Counted from the stretch's first letter, positions 32,958 to 47,143 are shown. The stretch: 64,000 nt of DNA from Chrysoperla carnea (GCF_905475395.1 NC_058342.1:1-64000), one strand, 5' to 3'. The notes: generated from the sequence alone by a model not told the origin. Made by a program: numbers and translations.

Positions 32958-34424
32958 ATATTATCACAACATCACAAAATATTTTTTAAAAGGAAAAATT
33001 TTTTTAAAATTATTATAAAATTTGATTGAATTAAATTTCAATTTATTTTTTTAATAATTAAAGAAAAAAAAGAAAAAAAAAGCATATAAACTTTCTATTG
33101 AAAATGTTATTTTAAACTAGATGGCCAAGTGAACTTCGTTACACAAACAATATATGACGTATTCGTTATTTAAATAATCAGTATCCTTTGATATTATATC
33201 AATACGTTACTCTCTTCTTTTGATACATATTAATAAAATTTCAATTTATAAGATTTTATGTCAATTATATAAATAATATTATAAATTTTCTAAATACATA
33301 AGTTAATTAACAAAAAATTTGAATAACAAGATAAATTTATATATGATGTTTTAATACTCGATACTATAATATATCGCATCCGTTACCAATTATTCGGTAT
33401 CCTTTGATTTATACACAGAATGAACTAAAAATATATATCAAATTTATTTTATTTATTTATATATTTAATATTATTATTATTATTTTATATTACAAAGTTT
33501 CTTAACGAAGCTTACAATGATTTCTCATATCGTACTTAACAAAATTATTTAGATCATATAAAATTTAAATTGTTAAAAAATTTGTATATTTATTATTATT
33601 ATTTATTTTTATTAAAATTACATAACATAAAATTAATAATATTTTAATAATTATATAAATTAATTCTTATTTAAAATAATCTTATATTAATCTCAACAAA
33701 TACTCTAATAATATATTTTGTCATAAATTTTTTTATATTTAAAATAAATATTATAATATATAAATACTTATATCAGTATAAAATTTCTTTATATAATTAT
33801 GAAAAAATTAATTTAATAGTTAATTATTGATATTAATGCATAAATAAAAGTATTTTCTAATGAAATATATTTTGTCAATGTTCGATTAACACATTTCATA
33901 ATAATACGTTTTCATTATTGACAAAAAAAGTTTTTCTAAAAATGAAATCTTATACTATAATATATATATTTATATATTAAATTTTTTAATTATTTATATA
34001 CTAATAATTTATAATAAATCGATATTAAATAAAAAATAAAAATATATACTTTTTAAGTTTACCTTAAAAATATTATTGTTTTGTATGATTGAAATAATTA
34101 ATATTAAACTATGTTTATTAATAATTGTTAATAAAAAAATTAAATATATTTTAATTTATAAAATAAATATTATTATTAAATTTATAATTTATTATTTTAT
34201 ATATTATAGAAATTGAAAAAATAAATCATGTTTACTACGACAGTAAATTAGAAATACTATTTAATTTTTATGTGTTTTCTACATGGTACTTTGACTTACA
34301 TAGGGACTTATATTATTGTGAATAATGATATAATTGAAAACCTTTATTTTTTATTTGATAGAATTATTATATTTTATCATTTAAATATTTATAATAAATA
34401 CATTATTTTTATAAAGTAAAAAAT

Positions 34425-35135
34425 ATGGCCGAAGAAAATTCTACAGCTGTTGCAGCAACTGCGGTTACTGCTGCTTCTACAACACCAACAAAAAAAGCAA
34501 CAGCTTCTGGTGCTAAACGTACAAAACAACATTCAAAACCAACACATCCACGTACATCAGAAATGGTTGTTAACGCAATTAAAAATTTAAAAGAACGTGG
34601 TGGTTCATCATTACAAGCAATTAAAAAATATTTAGCTGCAAATTATAAAGTGGATTCTGATAAAATTTCACCATTTATTAAAAAATATTTAAAAGCTGCT
34701 GTAACTGAGGGAGCCTTGGTACAAACTAAAGGTAAAGGTGCATCTGGTTCATTCAAATTGGCTGCTTCCGCTTCATCTAATTCTTCAGCTAAATCAAAAG
34801 TTTCCAAAAAAGAAAGTGGAGCAAAAGGTTCAGCAAAGAGTGCTAAAAGTAAACGGGCACCAAAAGAAAAGAAAGCCACAACTACATCATTGGCAGCCAA
34901 AAAGCCTAAAGCAAAAAAAGCGACTCCATCATCATCAACTGCTGCTAAAAAAGTTACTGCAAAATCATCAGCGGCATCAAAAAAAGCACCAGTTAAAGCA
35001 AAACCAGCAAAAAGTACAAAATCCGCTGCCAAAAGTAGCCCTGCTCGTAAACCGAAAGCACCAAAAGCTAAGAAAGCTTCTGTTGCCAAATCATCTCCTA
35101 CAAAAATTAAAAAAGCAGCACCAAAAAAGAAATGA
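34425..35135 (+). CDS. Linker histone H1, unit 4
   Basis: 236 residues, majority form. Confidence 0.97.
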   Translation: MAEENSTAVAATAVTAASTTPTKKATASGAKRTKQHSKPTHPRTSEMVVNAIKNLKERGGSSLQAIKKYLAANYKVDSDKISPFIKKYLKAAVTEGALVQTKGKGASGSFKLAASASSNSSAKSKVSKKESGAKGSAKSAKSKRAPKEKKATTTSLAAKKPKAKKATPSSSTAAKKVTAKSSAASKKAPVKAKPAKSTKSAAKSSPARKPKAPKAKKASVAKSSPTKIKKAAPKKK

Positions 35136-35198
35136 TCTGTTACTTTAATAATATATTGAAATATTTCATTATTTTTGCTAAAAAATGAAAATAACATA

Positions 35199-35214
35199 GG
35201 CCTTAATACAGGCC
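35199..35214 (+). terminator. H1 3' stem-loop, unit 4
   Basis: Same as unit 1. Confidence 0.73.
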
Positions 35215-35280
35215 ACAAATTAATATTTGATAAGAGTAAATTATTTTTTGTATAAATATTTTATAAAATAATAGTTTAGA

Positions 35281-35341
35281 AACATTTGCCACAGTCAGTA
35301 CCACGGATGGGTGGCCACTTGAGAATACTGTGTGCGGTTGC
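35281..35341 (+). pseudogene. 5S rRNA relic, unit 4
   Basis: Same 61-bp fragment as unit 1. Confidence 0.83.
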
Positions 35342-35490
35342 ATTTTTATTTAAAATATATGGTATAATAAATAAGTATATATTTAAATTGATTACTTCAT
35401 TGAAAATTTTAATAATATACTTTAATATTAATGATATTTATGAAAAATATATATTTGTAAAAATTTTTATAAAATATATATTTGTAAAAA

Positions 35491-35601
35491 GCCATACCAC
35501 GTTGAAAACACCGGTTCTCGTCCGATCACCGAAGTTAAGCAACATTGGGCACAGTCAGTACTTGGATGGGTGACCGCTTGGGAACACTGTGTGCGGTTGC
35601 C
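35491..35601 (+). pseudogene. 5S rRNA, unit 4 (5' end lost)
   Basis: 5S from nt 8 (GCCATACC) to the end, uninterrupted. The first seven bases and the upstream CATTTATTACT are replaced by a second copy of AAATATATATTTGTAAAAA. Without GGCAAC helix I cannot form, so a functional RNA is unlikely even if Pol III transcribes it; the internal promoter is intact. Confidence 0.85.
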
Positions 35602-35959
35602 TTTTTATATTAAAAATATAAATTATTTTTCTTCTGTTTTTTTTTTTTACACACCATATATAAATATATGTTATTTATAAATGTAAACCTTTTATATTAT
35701 TCGTCAACAAATAAATATTATTTTTTGTATAAAATTTTATTGCATTTATAACTCATATCATGGTTACTTTAAAGCGAGAAGTTTTTTTAATATTTCAAAT
35801 GAATATAAAATAATATAAATTTTATGAAATTTATTTATTTTTAGAAATAGCAATCGCTTATAATTATAACAAAATTTTAATAATGTTTAATTTTATTTCA
35901 ATAATTTATATATATATTTTTTAATAAAAATAATATACTCTTATTTAATAATATATGTT

Positions 35960-35977
35960 GGTCCTATATATAGGACC
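35960..35977 (-). terminator. H3 3' stem-loop, unit 5
   Basis: Same as unit 1. Confidence 0.75.
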
Positions 35978-36028
35978 GAAAATATTTCTTATTTGTTTTT
36001 TTTTTTTTTAAATTGTCATTTAAAACGC

Positions 36029-37076
<1,048 letters not shown>

Positions 37077-37151
37077 GAAAATATAATAATTTACTTAAAA
37101 TATTTAGTAAATTTATTAAAGAATATTTAATACATCCGATAAATTTAAACA

Positions 37152-37172
37152 GGCTTTCCTTTTTGGGAAGCC
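37152..37172 (+). terminator. H4 3' stem-loop, unit 5
   Basis: Same as unit 1. Confidence 0.78.
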
Positions 37173-37861
37173 ACTAATTTTATTTATATAAGAGTAAATA
37201 AATTTGTTAATAAATATAACATATTATATAATTTGTTTACAACAAATTATTTTGTTTATAACATACATTACCAAATATTTTTTTTTTTTTTTTTTTTTTG
37301 TAATATATCTGCAATAATAAATTATAATTTGTATATTATCTATTTTATTTTACAATAACTTATTGAATTTTTGAAAAAATTTTATTATAAATTAATATAC
37401 TATTATATTTTTTATATATACAAGTTAAGAGTAACAAGTATCGATAGGAGATTATCGAATTTATAACTAATAAAACATTGCGCCTTAATCAAAGAAAATA
37501 AATATTTTGCTATACCATTTGTTATACTTTCAATAAATAATTTATTATTAAATTTTTATTATTTCATTTATTTTTTAAAATTATTAAAAATATTTTTCTA
37601 ATAATTATAAGCGTACATAAACAAGTAGTAAATGTAAAATGAAAATAATAAAGGTAATGTAATGCATTTGCATTACACTGATTTACGATATATATTCCGA
37701 TATCCTTTATTATATTTAAAATTAATAATATTGATATACTAATAATAGATATATTCAAGCTATTAATATATAAAATTTTATATTAAATATGATATTAATA
37801 ATTGTTTATTTTATTTTTTTGTATATATAAAAATAATTTACTCTTATTTAAAAAATTTGAT

Positions 37862-37882
37862 GGCTCTCTTAAAAAGAGAGCC
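37862..37882 (-). terminator. H2B 3' stem-loop, unit 5
   Basis: Same as unit 1. Confidence 0.78.
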
Positions 37883-37938
37883 GTTTTTATATGTTGATGT
37901 ATTTTTATGTTATCAATTAAATAATATTTTCGATTTAT

Positions 37939-38310
37939 TTATTTTGAACTTGTATATTTTGTAACAGCTTTAGTACCTTCACTAACAGCGTGCTTTGCCA
38001 ATTCACCAGGTAATAATAATCGAACTGCGGTTTGAATTTCCCGACTTGTGATTGTTGAACGTTTATTATAATGTGCTAAACGTGATGCTTCAGCAGCAAT
38101 ACGTTCAAAAATATCATTAACAAAACTGTTCATGATACTCATAGCTTTACTAGAGATACCAGTATCAGGATGCACTTGTTTTAATACTTTGTAAATGTAA
38201 ATTGCATATGATTCCTTGCGCTTCCTCTTCTTTTTCTTATCACTCTTTGATATATTTTTTTGAGCTTTGCCAGCTTTTTTTGCTGCTTTTCCACTTGTTT
38301 TTGGTGGCAT
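37939..38310 (-). CDS. Histone H2B, unit 5
   Basis: 123 residues, majority form. Confidence 0.98.
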   Translation of the reverse strand: MPPKTSGKAAKKAGKAQKNISKSDKKKKRKRKESYAIYIYKVLKQVHPDTGISSKAMSIMNSFVNDIFERIAAEASRLAHYNKRSTITSREIQTAVRLLLPGELAKHAVSEGTKAVTKYTSSK

Positions 38311-38622
38311 TGTTACAAACAATTAATATACACAGATAGTTACAGAACACCAGTCAGTATATGTATGAGCGTGTCGTGTATACAACTAGCGTATTATATA
38401 CGCGAAGATGGATATAACAATAAAAATGAATACTACTCTCTGATTGGCTGAAAATAATACTATAAGGTGATTGGTTTATTTTTAAAGTTTTATATTTTAT
38501 AAATATTATAAATTAAAATACCCAAATAACATTTTAAACATTTATGTTACAATCCCCGTAACGTACACATCTGTGTGATTATATTTACAAAAAAAAATAT
38601 TAATTAAATAAATTTATTCGCT
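38311..38622. promoter_or_regulatory. Divergent H2B/H2A promoter, unit 5
   Basis: 312 bp, same boxes as unit 1. Confidence 0.7.
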
Positions 38623-38997
38623 ATGTCTGGACGAGGTAAAGGTGGTAAAGTAAAGGGAAAGGCAAAGTCAAGATCAAGCCGAGCAGGATTACAATTTCCT
38701 GTTGGAAGAATTCACAGATTATTACGAAAAGGAAATTATGCTGAACGAGTAGGTGCTGGTGCCCCAGTATATTTGGCTGCTGTTATGGAATATTTGGCTG
38801 CAGAAGTTCTCGAGTTAGCTGGTAATGCTGCCCGTGATAACAAAAAAACACGTATCATTCCACGTCATTTACAATTGGCAATTCGTAATGATGAAGAATT
38901 AAATAAATTATTATCTGGTGTAACAATTGCTCAAGGTGGTGTATTACCAAACATTCAAGCAGTGTTATTACCAAAGAAAACTGAAAAGAAAGCATAA
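38623..38997 (+). CDS. Histone H2A, unit 5
   Basis: 124 residues, identical protein. Confidence 0.98.
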   Translation: MSGRGKGGKVKGKAKSRSSRAGLQFPVGRIHRLLRKGNYAERVGAGAPVYLAAVMEYLAAEVLELAGNAARDNKKTRIIPRHLQLAIRNDEELNKLLSGVTIAQGGVLPNIQAVLLPKKTEKKA

Positions 38998-39044
38998 ATT
39001 AAAAACATTGCATTAATTTTTATAATAATAATACATCGATCATA

Positions 39045-39063
39045 GGCCTTTTAATAAAAGGCC
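39045..39063 (+). terminator. H2A 3' stem-loop, unit 5
   Basis: Same as unit 1. Confidence 0.78.
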
Positions 39064-39335
39064 ACAAATTTATTTAAAATAAGAGTAAAAATTATTTTTA
39101 TAAATAATATATTATAATATTTTTTTAAAGAATCAATTTAAATAATTATAAATTAATGATTCTTTTTTTTTTTTTTTTTTTTTTATATGTTATTATGGAA
39201 ATAATTCATCATATTATGATGACATTTAGGTAACATATTATAAGAATATTCATAAAATATTATCAAAATAATATTGTATTATGATGATATTTAGACAAAA
39301 TATTATAAGAATATACACAAAATATTATCAAAATA

Positions 39336-39416
39336 ATATCATTAGATAACAAAACTGTTCATGATACTCATACCTTTACTAGAGATAAAAGTATCAGGAT
39401 GCACTTGTATTAATAC
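39336..39416 (-). pseudogene. H2B relic, unit 5
   Basis: Same degenerate H2B fragment as at 4137-4217. Confidence 0.83.
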
Positions 39417-40883
39417 ATATTATCACAACATCACAAAATATTTTTTAAAAGGAAAAATTTTTTTAAAATTATTATAAAATTTGATTGAATTAAATTTCAA
39501 TTTATTTTTTTAATAATTAAAGAAAAAAAAGAAAAAAAAAGCATATAAACTTTCTATTGAAAATGTTATTTTAAACTAGATGGCCAAGTGAACTTCGTTA
39601 CACAAACAATATATGACGTATTCGTTATTTAAATAATCAGTATCCTTTGATATTATATCAATACGTTACTCTCTTCTTTTGATACATATTAATAAAATTT
39701 CAATTTATAAGATTTTATGTCAATTATATAAATAATATTATAAATTTTCTAAATACATAAGTTAATTAACAAAAAATTTGAATAACAAGATAAATTTATA
39801 TATGATGTTTTAATACTCGATACTATAATATATCGCATCCGTTACCAATTATTCGGTATCCTTTGATTTATACACAGAATGAACTAAAAATATATATCAA
39901 ATTTATTTTATTTATTTATATATTTAATATTATTATTATTATTTTATATTACAAAGTTTCTTAACGAAGCTTACAATGATTTCTCATATCGTACTTAACA
40001 AAATTATTTAGATCATATAAAATTTAAATTGTTAAAAAATTTGTATATTTATTATTATTATTTATTTTTATTAAAATTACATAACATAAAATTAATAATA
40101 TTTTAATAATTATATAAATTAATTCTTATTTAAAATAATCTTATATTAATCTCAACAAATACTCTAATAATATATTTTGTCATAAATTTTTTTATATTTA
40201 AAATAAATATTATAATATATAAATACTTATATCAGTATAAAATTTCTTTATATAATTATGAAAAAATTAATTTAATAGTTAATTATTGATATTAATGCAT
40301 AAATAAAAGTATTTTCTAATGAAATATATTTTGTCAATGTTCGATTAACACATTTCATAATAATACGTTTTCATTATTGACAAAAAAAGTTTTTCTAAAA
40401 ATGAAATCTTATACTATAATATATATATTTATATATTAAATTTTTTAATTATTTATATACTAATAATTTATAATAAATCGATATTAAATAAAAAATAAAA
40501 ATATATACTTTTTAAGTTTACCTTAAAAATATTATTGTTTTGTATGATTGAAATAATTAATATTAAACTATGTTTATTAATAATTGTTAATAAAAAAATT
40601 AAATATATTTTAATTTATAAAATAAATATTATTATTAAATTTATAATTTATTATTTTATATATTATAGAAATTGAAAAAATAAATCATGTTTACTACGAC
40701 AGTAAATTAGAAATACTATTTAATTTTTATGTGTTTTCTACATGGTACTTTGACTTACATAGGGACTTATATTATTGTGAATAATGATATAATTGAAAAC
40801 CTTTATTTTTTATTTGATAGAATTATTATATTTTATCATTTAAATATTTATAATAAATACATTATTTTTATAAAGTAAAAAAT

Positions 40884-41594
40884 ATGGCCGAAGAAAATTC
40901 TACAGCTGTTGCAGCAACTGCGGTTACTGCTGCTTCTACAACACCAACAAAAAAAGCAACAGCTTCTGGTGCTAAACGTACAAAACAACATTCAAAACCA
41001 ACACATCCACGTACATCAGAAATGGTTGTTAACGCAATTAAAAATTTAAAAGAACGTGGTGGTTCATCATTACAAGCAATTAAAAAATATTTAGCTGCAA
41101 ATTATAAAGTGGATTCTGATAAAATTTCACCATTTATTAAAAAATATTTAAAAGCTGCTGTAACTGAGGGAGCCTTGGTACAAACTAAAGGTAAAGGTGC
41201 ATCTGGTTCATTCAAATTGGCTGCTTCCGCTTCATCTAATTCTTCAGCTAAATCAAAAGTTTCCAAAAAAGAAAGTGGAGCAAAAGGTTCAGCAAAGAGT
41301 GCTAAAAGTAAACGGGCACCAAAAGAAAAGAAAGCCACAACTACATCATTGGCAGCCAAAAAGCCTAAAGCAAAAAAAGCGACTCCATCATCATCAACTG
41401 CTGCTAAAAAAGTTACTGCAAAATCATCAGCGGCATCAAAAAAAGCACCAGTTAAAGCAAAACCAGCAAAAAGTACAAAATCCGCTGCCAAAAGTAGCCC
41501 TGCTCGTAAACCGAAAGCACCAAAAGCTAAGAAAGCTTCTGTTGCCAAATCATCTCCTACAAAAATTAAAAAAGCAGCACCAAAAAAGAAATGA
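40884..41594 (+). CDS. Linker histone H1, unit 5
   Basis: 236 residues, majority form. Confidence 0.97.
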   Translation: MAEENSTAVAATAVTAASTTPTKKATASGAKRTKQHSKPTHPRTSEMVVNAIKNLKERGGSSLQAIKKYLAANYKVDSDKISPFIKKYLKAAVTEGALVQTKGKGASGSFKLAASASSNSSAKSKVSKKESGAKGSAKSAKSKRAPKEKKATTTSLAAKKPKAKKATPSSSTAAKKVTAKSSAASKKAPVKAKPAKSTKSAAKSSPARKPKAPKAKKASVAKSSPTKIKKAAPKKK

Positions 41595-41657
41595 TCTGTT
41601 ACTTTAATAATATATTGAAATATTTCATTATTTTTGCTAAAAAATGAAAATAACATA

Positions 41658-41673
41658 GGCCTTAATACAGGCC
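41658..41673 (+). terminator. H1 3' stem-loop, unit 5
   Basis: Same as unit 1. Confidence 0.73.
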
Positions 41674-41739
41674 ACAAATTAATATTTGATAAGAGTAAAT
41701 TATTTTTTGTATAAATATTTTATAAAATAATAGTTTAGA

Positions 41740-41800
41740 AACATTTGCCACAGTCAGTACCACGGATGGGTGGCCACTTGAGAATACTGTGTGCGGTTGC
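41740..41800 (+). pseudogene. 5S rRNA relic, unit 5
   Basis: Same 61-bp fragment as unit 1. Confidence 0.83.
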
Positions 41801-41937
41801 ATTTTTATTTAAAATATATGGTATAATAAATAAGTATATATTTAAATTGATTACTTCATTGAAAATTTTAATAATATACTTTAATATTAATGATATTTAT
41901 GAAAAATATATATTTGTAAAAATTTTCATTTATTACT

Positions 41938-41977
41938 GGCAACAGCCATACCACGTTGAAAACACCGGTTCTCGTCC
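41938..41977 (+). pseudogene. 5S rRNA 5' part, unit 5 (split)
   Basis: 5S nt 1-40; left target duplication at 41967-41977. Confidence 0.95.
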
Positions 41978-42309
41978 CATTATCTGTACAGCGTTCATAC
42001 AGTACAGTACAGTGAATTGTTGAAGCAAATTATTGTATAATTACATTCAAAGCGAAAACAATTTCATACACACACCTACAGAACAAGTTAAATGAAATAT
42101 AAAAAAGTATAAAAACAAACTATAAAATAAGTGACGGGCGTAGCCAAACAAAAAAAAGGGGGCGACCGAGTCGCTCCCCTGCTATCACTAAAGTTTTAAA
42201 AGTGCAACCCGATGACGTCGGAATACAACAAAGCACCGAAGAAGAAGCCAACAAAATAGAAAAAATAGTTAGTGAAAATAGCGAGAACACAAGTGCAGTG
42301 CCTCCAAGA

Positions 42310-43548
42310 ATGGAAAACCAAAACAAAAACAATATACAAAACATTTTCAAAAAACAAACAGAAGTGCAAGTGCAAGTGCCCACAAAAAACAGATTTAATC
42401 CCCTAACCACTGAAGAAGGTCAAATAGTGGAAGATGTGGAACAAGAAGACACAGACCCAAAAGAAATTAATGAAAATGACAAAAACACAGAAAGGACACA
42501 AGGAGGTAAGAATAAACCACCTCCAATTGTTATACACAGCACTCCAAATAACCATAAGGAGTTCATGGAGCAAATAAAGGAACATGTGAAAAAGGGATTC
42601 CATGTGAAATACACGTTCAAAAAAACGAATCTATTCATCCATGACTCAAATGAATATAAAAACTACGTCAAAATGCTGGACAACGAAAACATGGAGTTCC
42701 ATACATACACGGAAAGGACAGAAAAACACCACGCCTTCGTATTGGTCGGGCTACCAAGAGGAATCGACGAAGAGGAAATTAAGCAAGACATAGAGAAATG
42801 CCTCAAAACAAACATTATTAAAGTATATCCAATGAGATCCTCCTACAGATCTCTATATCTTGTGATCACCGGACAAAGCACGTCCCTAAAACAACTAACC
42901 CAAGAAGTTAAATATGTGTACAACGTAAAAATTACCTGGGAAAGGCACAGGAACGCCAAACTAATTATCCAGTGTCACAGATGTCAGGCCTGGTCACATG
43001 CCACTACGAACTGTAGAATGAACCCAAAGTGCCTAAAATGCGCAGGACCTCACTGGAGCCGTGACTGTACAATAAAAGAAAACACGGAAGAAAATAAAAA
43101 ACTTTTAAAATGTGCAAACTGTGAAAATAACCACCCGGCAAACTCTACAGAATGCCGAATTTATATCAACAAAATCGAGCAGATAGAAAGGAGAAGAAAA
43201 ACAAACACGGTCCCTGTAAGAAATCAACAAAAATTCGTGCCAGCACCACTACCTCCAACAAATGCCTGGGCAATGGGAAACCCATTCACTCAAAATGATA
43301 GACCCACCCAAGTGTACGCTCATGTACACAGCCAAGCACCAACACAAACAACATCCATATCTACTACTACTAACATAAACAATTTGGTAAGTGAGTTTGA
43401 CACATTAAACAAATTAATAGATGTAGAAAGAATGCTAAAATATGTAAAAGACCTAAACCATGACCTTATGAAATGCAAAAACGAATTAGAGATATTCATG
43501 GTTTTCAACAACTTTTGCACAAAAAATTTTAGCCAATGTCCGCCGTAA
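42310..43548 (+). CDS. Retrotransposon ORF1, copy 2
   Basis: Same protein as copy 1 except K-to-I near the C-terminus (ELEIF instead of ELEKF). The coding-looking upstream extension without an ATG is also present, open from about 42103. Confidence 0.9.
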   Translation: MENQNKNNIQNIFKKQTEVQVQVPTKNRFNPLTTEEGQIVEDVEQEDTDPKEINENDKNTERTQGGKNKPPPIVIHSTPNNHKEFMEQIKEHVKKGFHVKYTFKKTNLFIHDSNEYKNYVKMLDNENMEFHTYTERTEKHHAFVLVGLPRGIDEEEIKQDIEKCLKTNIIKVYPMRSSYRSLYLVITGQSTSLKQLTQEVKYVYNVKITWERHRNAKLIIQCHRCQAWSHATTNCRMNPKCLKCAGPHWSRDCTIKENTEENKKLLKCANCENNHPANSTECRIYINKIEQIERRRKTNTVPVRNQQKFVPAPLPPTNAWAMGNPFTQNDRPTQVYAHVHSQAPTQTTSISTTTNINNLVSEFDTLNKLIDVERMLKYVKDLNHDLMKCKNELEIFMVFNNFCTKNFSQCPP

Positions 43549-46202
43549 AATGTGCGACATGGAATGCTAATGGGCTACGCCAAAACCTTGGTGAACTTAG
43601 ATCGTTCATCAGAGAACAAAAGGTGGACATTATGATGATAAATGAAACCAAATTATCAGGAGAACATAAAATAAAAATTAGAAATTTTAATATAATTAGG
43701 AAAGATAGAACAACACAAGGCGGAGGTGTAGCAATAATAATAAAAAATAGCATTCCGTTTCGCACAATTGAAATCAATGGTTCCGTATCCATAGAATGCG
43801 TCGGAATCGAACTATTAAATAATATAAAAATTATTGCAGTGTATAACACTCCCGCTAACAAGTTCCCCATGGAGGATCTAGCAAAATTGTTCAGGATGGG
43901 TAACAAAATATTAGTAATAGGTGATCTTAATGCTCGCCATACGGCATGGAAGAATCATGTATCAAACACAAACGGACGAACATTACATAAATTCACTAAC
44001 GACAATAACATCGTCATCCAACACACAGACAACCCCACACATTTTCCAACTAACGGAATGACACCCACCTTCATCGATCTTGTGATTAATAAAAATGTTA
44101 ACAACATCACGCACCCAACCTCAATACCAGAGTTATCATCAGACCACAACCCGGTAATATTTAATATTACAAACTTAAATAAAGACAACACCAAACACAT
44201 TGTCACTTCCTATAAATCAACCGATTGGGCAGAGTTTAGAAAAAAATTAAATTCAACAATAAAAATCAATAATAAAATAAACAATGCCCAAGAAGTTGAT
44301 CAGGAAATAGATAACTTCACAAAAGGGGTGCAACAAGTCCAAAAAGCTCACAGCCGACGGGTCGTGATAGTTGATAACAGGTATCTCCCTGATGATAACA
44401 CAAAAAACTTAATCAAATATAAAAATGCGATGAGGAAACTGTACCAAAAAAGATTTATACCAGGCCTCAAAGCAGATATAAACAAAATCACGAAAATGAT
44501 CAGGAGGAACATTAAAAACAAGATCAATGAACAGTGGGAAAAAACACTAACGGACTTACGACCCGGTGACAGAACAATGTGGCGAATAACGAAGACGTTT
44601 AAAAAACCGAGACAACAAATCCCCACAATCACCACGAACGATAATAATTACATGACGGACAAAGACAAAGCTGACATAATAAGTGAAACTTTAGAGGAGA
44701 TCCAGACTAACGAACAGACTACTCCACTAGAAGAGGACATAAAACGAAGAATACATGAATTCTTTCATACCACACAAACACCACAAAACAACACCAAAAT
44801 AAAGCTCACAACCCCCCAAGAAATTAAAAACATAATTAAAACCCTCCCAAATAACAAAGCCCCAGGACAAGACGGGATAGACACCAAAATAATCAAAAAC
44901 TTTACCACCAAAGTTATAGTACAACTTCAGTACATAATAAATGCAATCCTGAGGATAGGATACTTCCCTGAGTCCTGGAGAACGGCAATAGTGATCCCAG
45001 TACCGAAACCTAACAAGGATCATAGTAATCCCAAAAATTACAGACCAATAAGCCTCCTGAGCACGCTGTCCAAGATAGCGGAAAAAGTCATTTTGGAAAG
45101 AATAAACAAGATAAGTCAGTCCAAAAATATAATAATACACGAACAATTCGGATTCAGAAGTGGTCATGGCACTTGCATGCAAGTTGCCAGAATAGCAAGT
45201 GACATAATACAAAATTTTAACAAAAGTAACGTCACGGCCATGGCCCTTCTGGATATTGAGAAAGCCTTTGACACGGTATATATTGATGGACTGATTTACA
45301 AACTAATAAATTATGACTTCCCAAGATGGCTAATAGCACTACTGGACAGTTACCTCAGAGGAAGGGGATTCTATGTAAAAATAAACAACAGCACATCGAA
45401 ACTCCGACACCCAAAAGCAGGTGTGCCACAAGGATCGGTACTTGGGCCCATATTGTTCACCTACTTTATTAATGATATCCCAAAATTTGCCAAAACAAAA
45501 ACTGCGATATACGCGGATGACACTGCCGTGTACGCCCACTCCTTTAGTGCTCAGGTGGCAACAAAACAACTACAAATACACCTGGATATGATACTAAAGT
45601 TTGCCAGGGACTGGAAAATCAAAATAAATAACAGCAAAACTGAACATATAATTTTTAGCAAAAAATTTACAAATGTCAAAATCTACGATCCACTTAAGGT
45701 AGACGGCGTAGCCATAGTCCCTGCCAAGCACAAAGTAAAGTACCTAGGTGTGTACCTTGATAGGACATTATCGTTTGTCCCACATATCAACCACCTGATC
45801 AGTAGGGGAAATGGGTGTATACGACAACTATACCCACTCCTGAACAAATACAGCAAACTCAGCACCAAAAATAAAAAAATGTTATACACTGCAATAATAA
45901 GACCAACTATAACCTACGGAGCCCCTGTGTGGAACAGCGTTTCAGACACGACATATCTAAGACTGCAACGTATACAGAACAAATGCCTCCGACTTACACT
46001 AAACAAAGATAGATACGCTAGAATACAAGACATACATAGAGAGACAGACATACCGACAATCAAAGACTATACCAAACATGTAACGCATTCTTTCTACACT
46101 AAGTTGATTAAAAACAGCTACTTAACCAAAAATATGGTGAAGTCAAACTCACTAACCAAAAAACACAAACAAATATATACAAAATATTTAAATAATGTAT
46201 AA
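43536..46202 (+). CDS. Retrotransposon ORF2, copy 2
   Basis: 888 residues with all endonuclease and RT motifs of copy 1. Two substitutions from copy 1: KFPMEDL for KFPTEDL in the endonuclease, TTKVIVQ for TTKAIVQ before the RT core. Overlaps ORF1 by 13 nt. Confidence 0.96.
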   Translation: MSAVKCATWNANGLRQNLGELRSFIREQKVDIMMINETKLSGEHKIKIRNFNIIRKDRTTQGGGVAIIIKNSIPFRTIEINGSVSIECVGIELLNNIKIIAVYNTPANKFPMEDLAKLFRMGNKILVIGDLNARHTAWKNHVSNTNGRTLHKFTNDNNIVIQHTDNPTHFPTNGMTPTFIDLVINKNVNNITHPTSIPELSSDHNPVIFNITNLNKDNTKHIVTSYKSTDWAEFRKKLNSTIKINNKINNAQEVDQEIDNFTKGVQQVQKAHSRRVVIVDNRYLPDDNTKNLIKYKNAMRKLYQKRFIPGLKADINKITKMIRRNIKNKINEQWEKTLTDLRPGDRTMWRITKTFKKPRQQIPTITTNDNNYMTDKDKADIISETLEEIQTNEQTTPLEEDIKRRIHEFFHTTQTPQNNTKIKLTTPQEIKNIIKTLPNNKAPGQDGIDTKIIKNFTTKVIVQLQYIINAILRIGYFPESWRTAIVIPVPKPNKDHSNPKNYRPISLLSTLSKIAEKVILERINKISQSKNIIIHEQFGFRSGHGTCMQVARIASDIIQNFNKSNVTAMALLDIEKAFDTVYIDGLIYKLINYDFPRWLIALLDSYLRGRGFYVKINNSTSKLRHPKAGVPQGSVLGPILFTYFINDIPKFAKTKTAIYADDTAVYAHSFSAQVATKQLQIHLDMILKFARDWKIKINNSKTEHIIFSKKFTNVKIYDPLKVDGVAIVPAKHKVKYLGVYLDRTLSFVPHINHLISRGNGCIRQLYPLLNKYSKLSTKNKKMLYTAIIRPTITYGAPVWNSVSDTTYLRLQRIQNKCLRLTLNKDRYARIQDIHRETDIPTIKDYTKHVTHSFYTKLIKNSYLTKNMVKSNSLTKKHKQIYTKYLNNV

Positions 46203-46249
46203 CAAAATATTTTACAGTAAATAATAAAGATAAAATACCCATTCCTTAC

Positions 46250-46323
46250 AAGAGCCTGTGGCGTCGTGCCAGCGTTCCCGACTGGCACTCCGAAAGCAGG
46301 CGTTCAAGTCCCACGCAAGGCAT
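46250..46323 (+). other. GC-rich structured island, copy 2 3' UTR
   Basis: Same hairpin (46266-46288) and GTTCAAGTCC motif as copy 1. Confidence 0.6.
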
Positions 46324-46678
46324 TAAATTTTTTTTTTTCTTTTTAAATCTAATTTTACATGCAAAAACACATAGGCAATGGGCAATATAAGTTTGCCACA
46401 GCTATTGCCTAAAACATAAAACAGGTTTTTAAAAAATTTTCCTGTAAAGAGCATATCAACAAAAATTAACTTAACATATACCTGCTCAAACAAATAAATT
46501 AAATATCATAAGCATAATTGCGACACAGCAATCTGCATGAAAGAAAAATAAGTTAGGATGAAAGCCTTTTAAGGCTAATAACCTATAATAGTAAATAAAA
46601 GTTTTGTAATATATGTTATGTATGTAATGTATTGTATTTTTAAATGTTGATTAATAAACTGTTTTTGAATTTGAATTT

Positions 46679-46767
46679 GGTTCTCGTCCGATCACCGAAG
46701 TTAAGCAACATTGGGCACAGTCAGTACTTGGATGGGTGACCGCTTGGGAACACTGTGTGCGGTTGCC
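46679..46767 (+). pseudogene. 5S rRNA 3' part, unit 5 (split)
   Basis: Right target duplication (46679-46689) and 5S nt 41-118, then the T run. Confidence 0.93.
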
Positions 46768-47125
46768 TTTTTATATTAAAAATATAAATTATTTTTCTTC
46801 TGTTTTTTTTTTTTACACACCATATATAAATATATGTTATTTATAAATGTAAACCTTTTATATTATTCGTCAACAAATAAATATTATTTTTTGTATAAAA
46901 TTTTATTGCATTTATAACTCATATCATGGTTACTTTAAAGCGAGAAGTTTTTTTAATATTTCAAATGAATATAAAATAATATAAATTTTATGAAATTTAT
47001 TTATTTTTAGAAATAGCAATCGCTTATAATTATAACAAAATTTTAATAATGTTTAATTTTATTTCAATAATTTATATATATATTTTTTAATAAAAATAAT
47101 ATACTCTTATTTAATAATATATGTT

Positions 47126-47143
47126 GGTCCTATATATAGGACC
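47126..47143 (-). terminator. H3 3' stem-loop, unit 6
   Basis: Same as unit 1. Confidence 0.75.

Larger units (their letters stand above)
41978..46678 (+). mobile_element. 5S-specific non-LTR retrotransposon, full length (copy 2)
   Basis: 4701 bp at the same 5S position as copy 1, with the same 11-bp duplication (41967-41977 and 46679-46689). The left junction has one extra C (CCCATTATC against CCATTATC), a few bases differ in the 5' UTR and ORFs, and a T run in the 3' UTR is longer. Very recent relative of copy 1; both ORFs are open. Confidence 0.95.
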
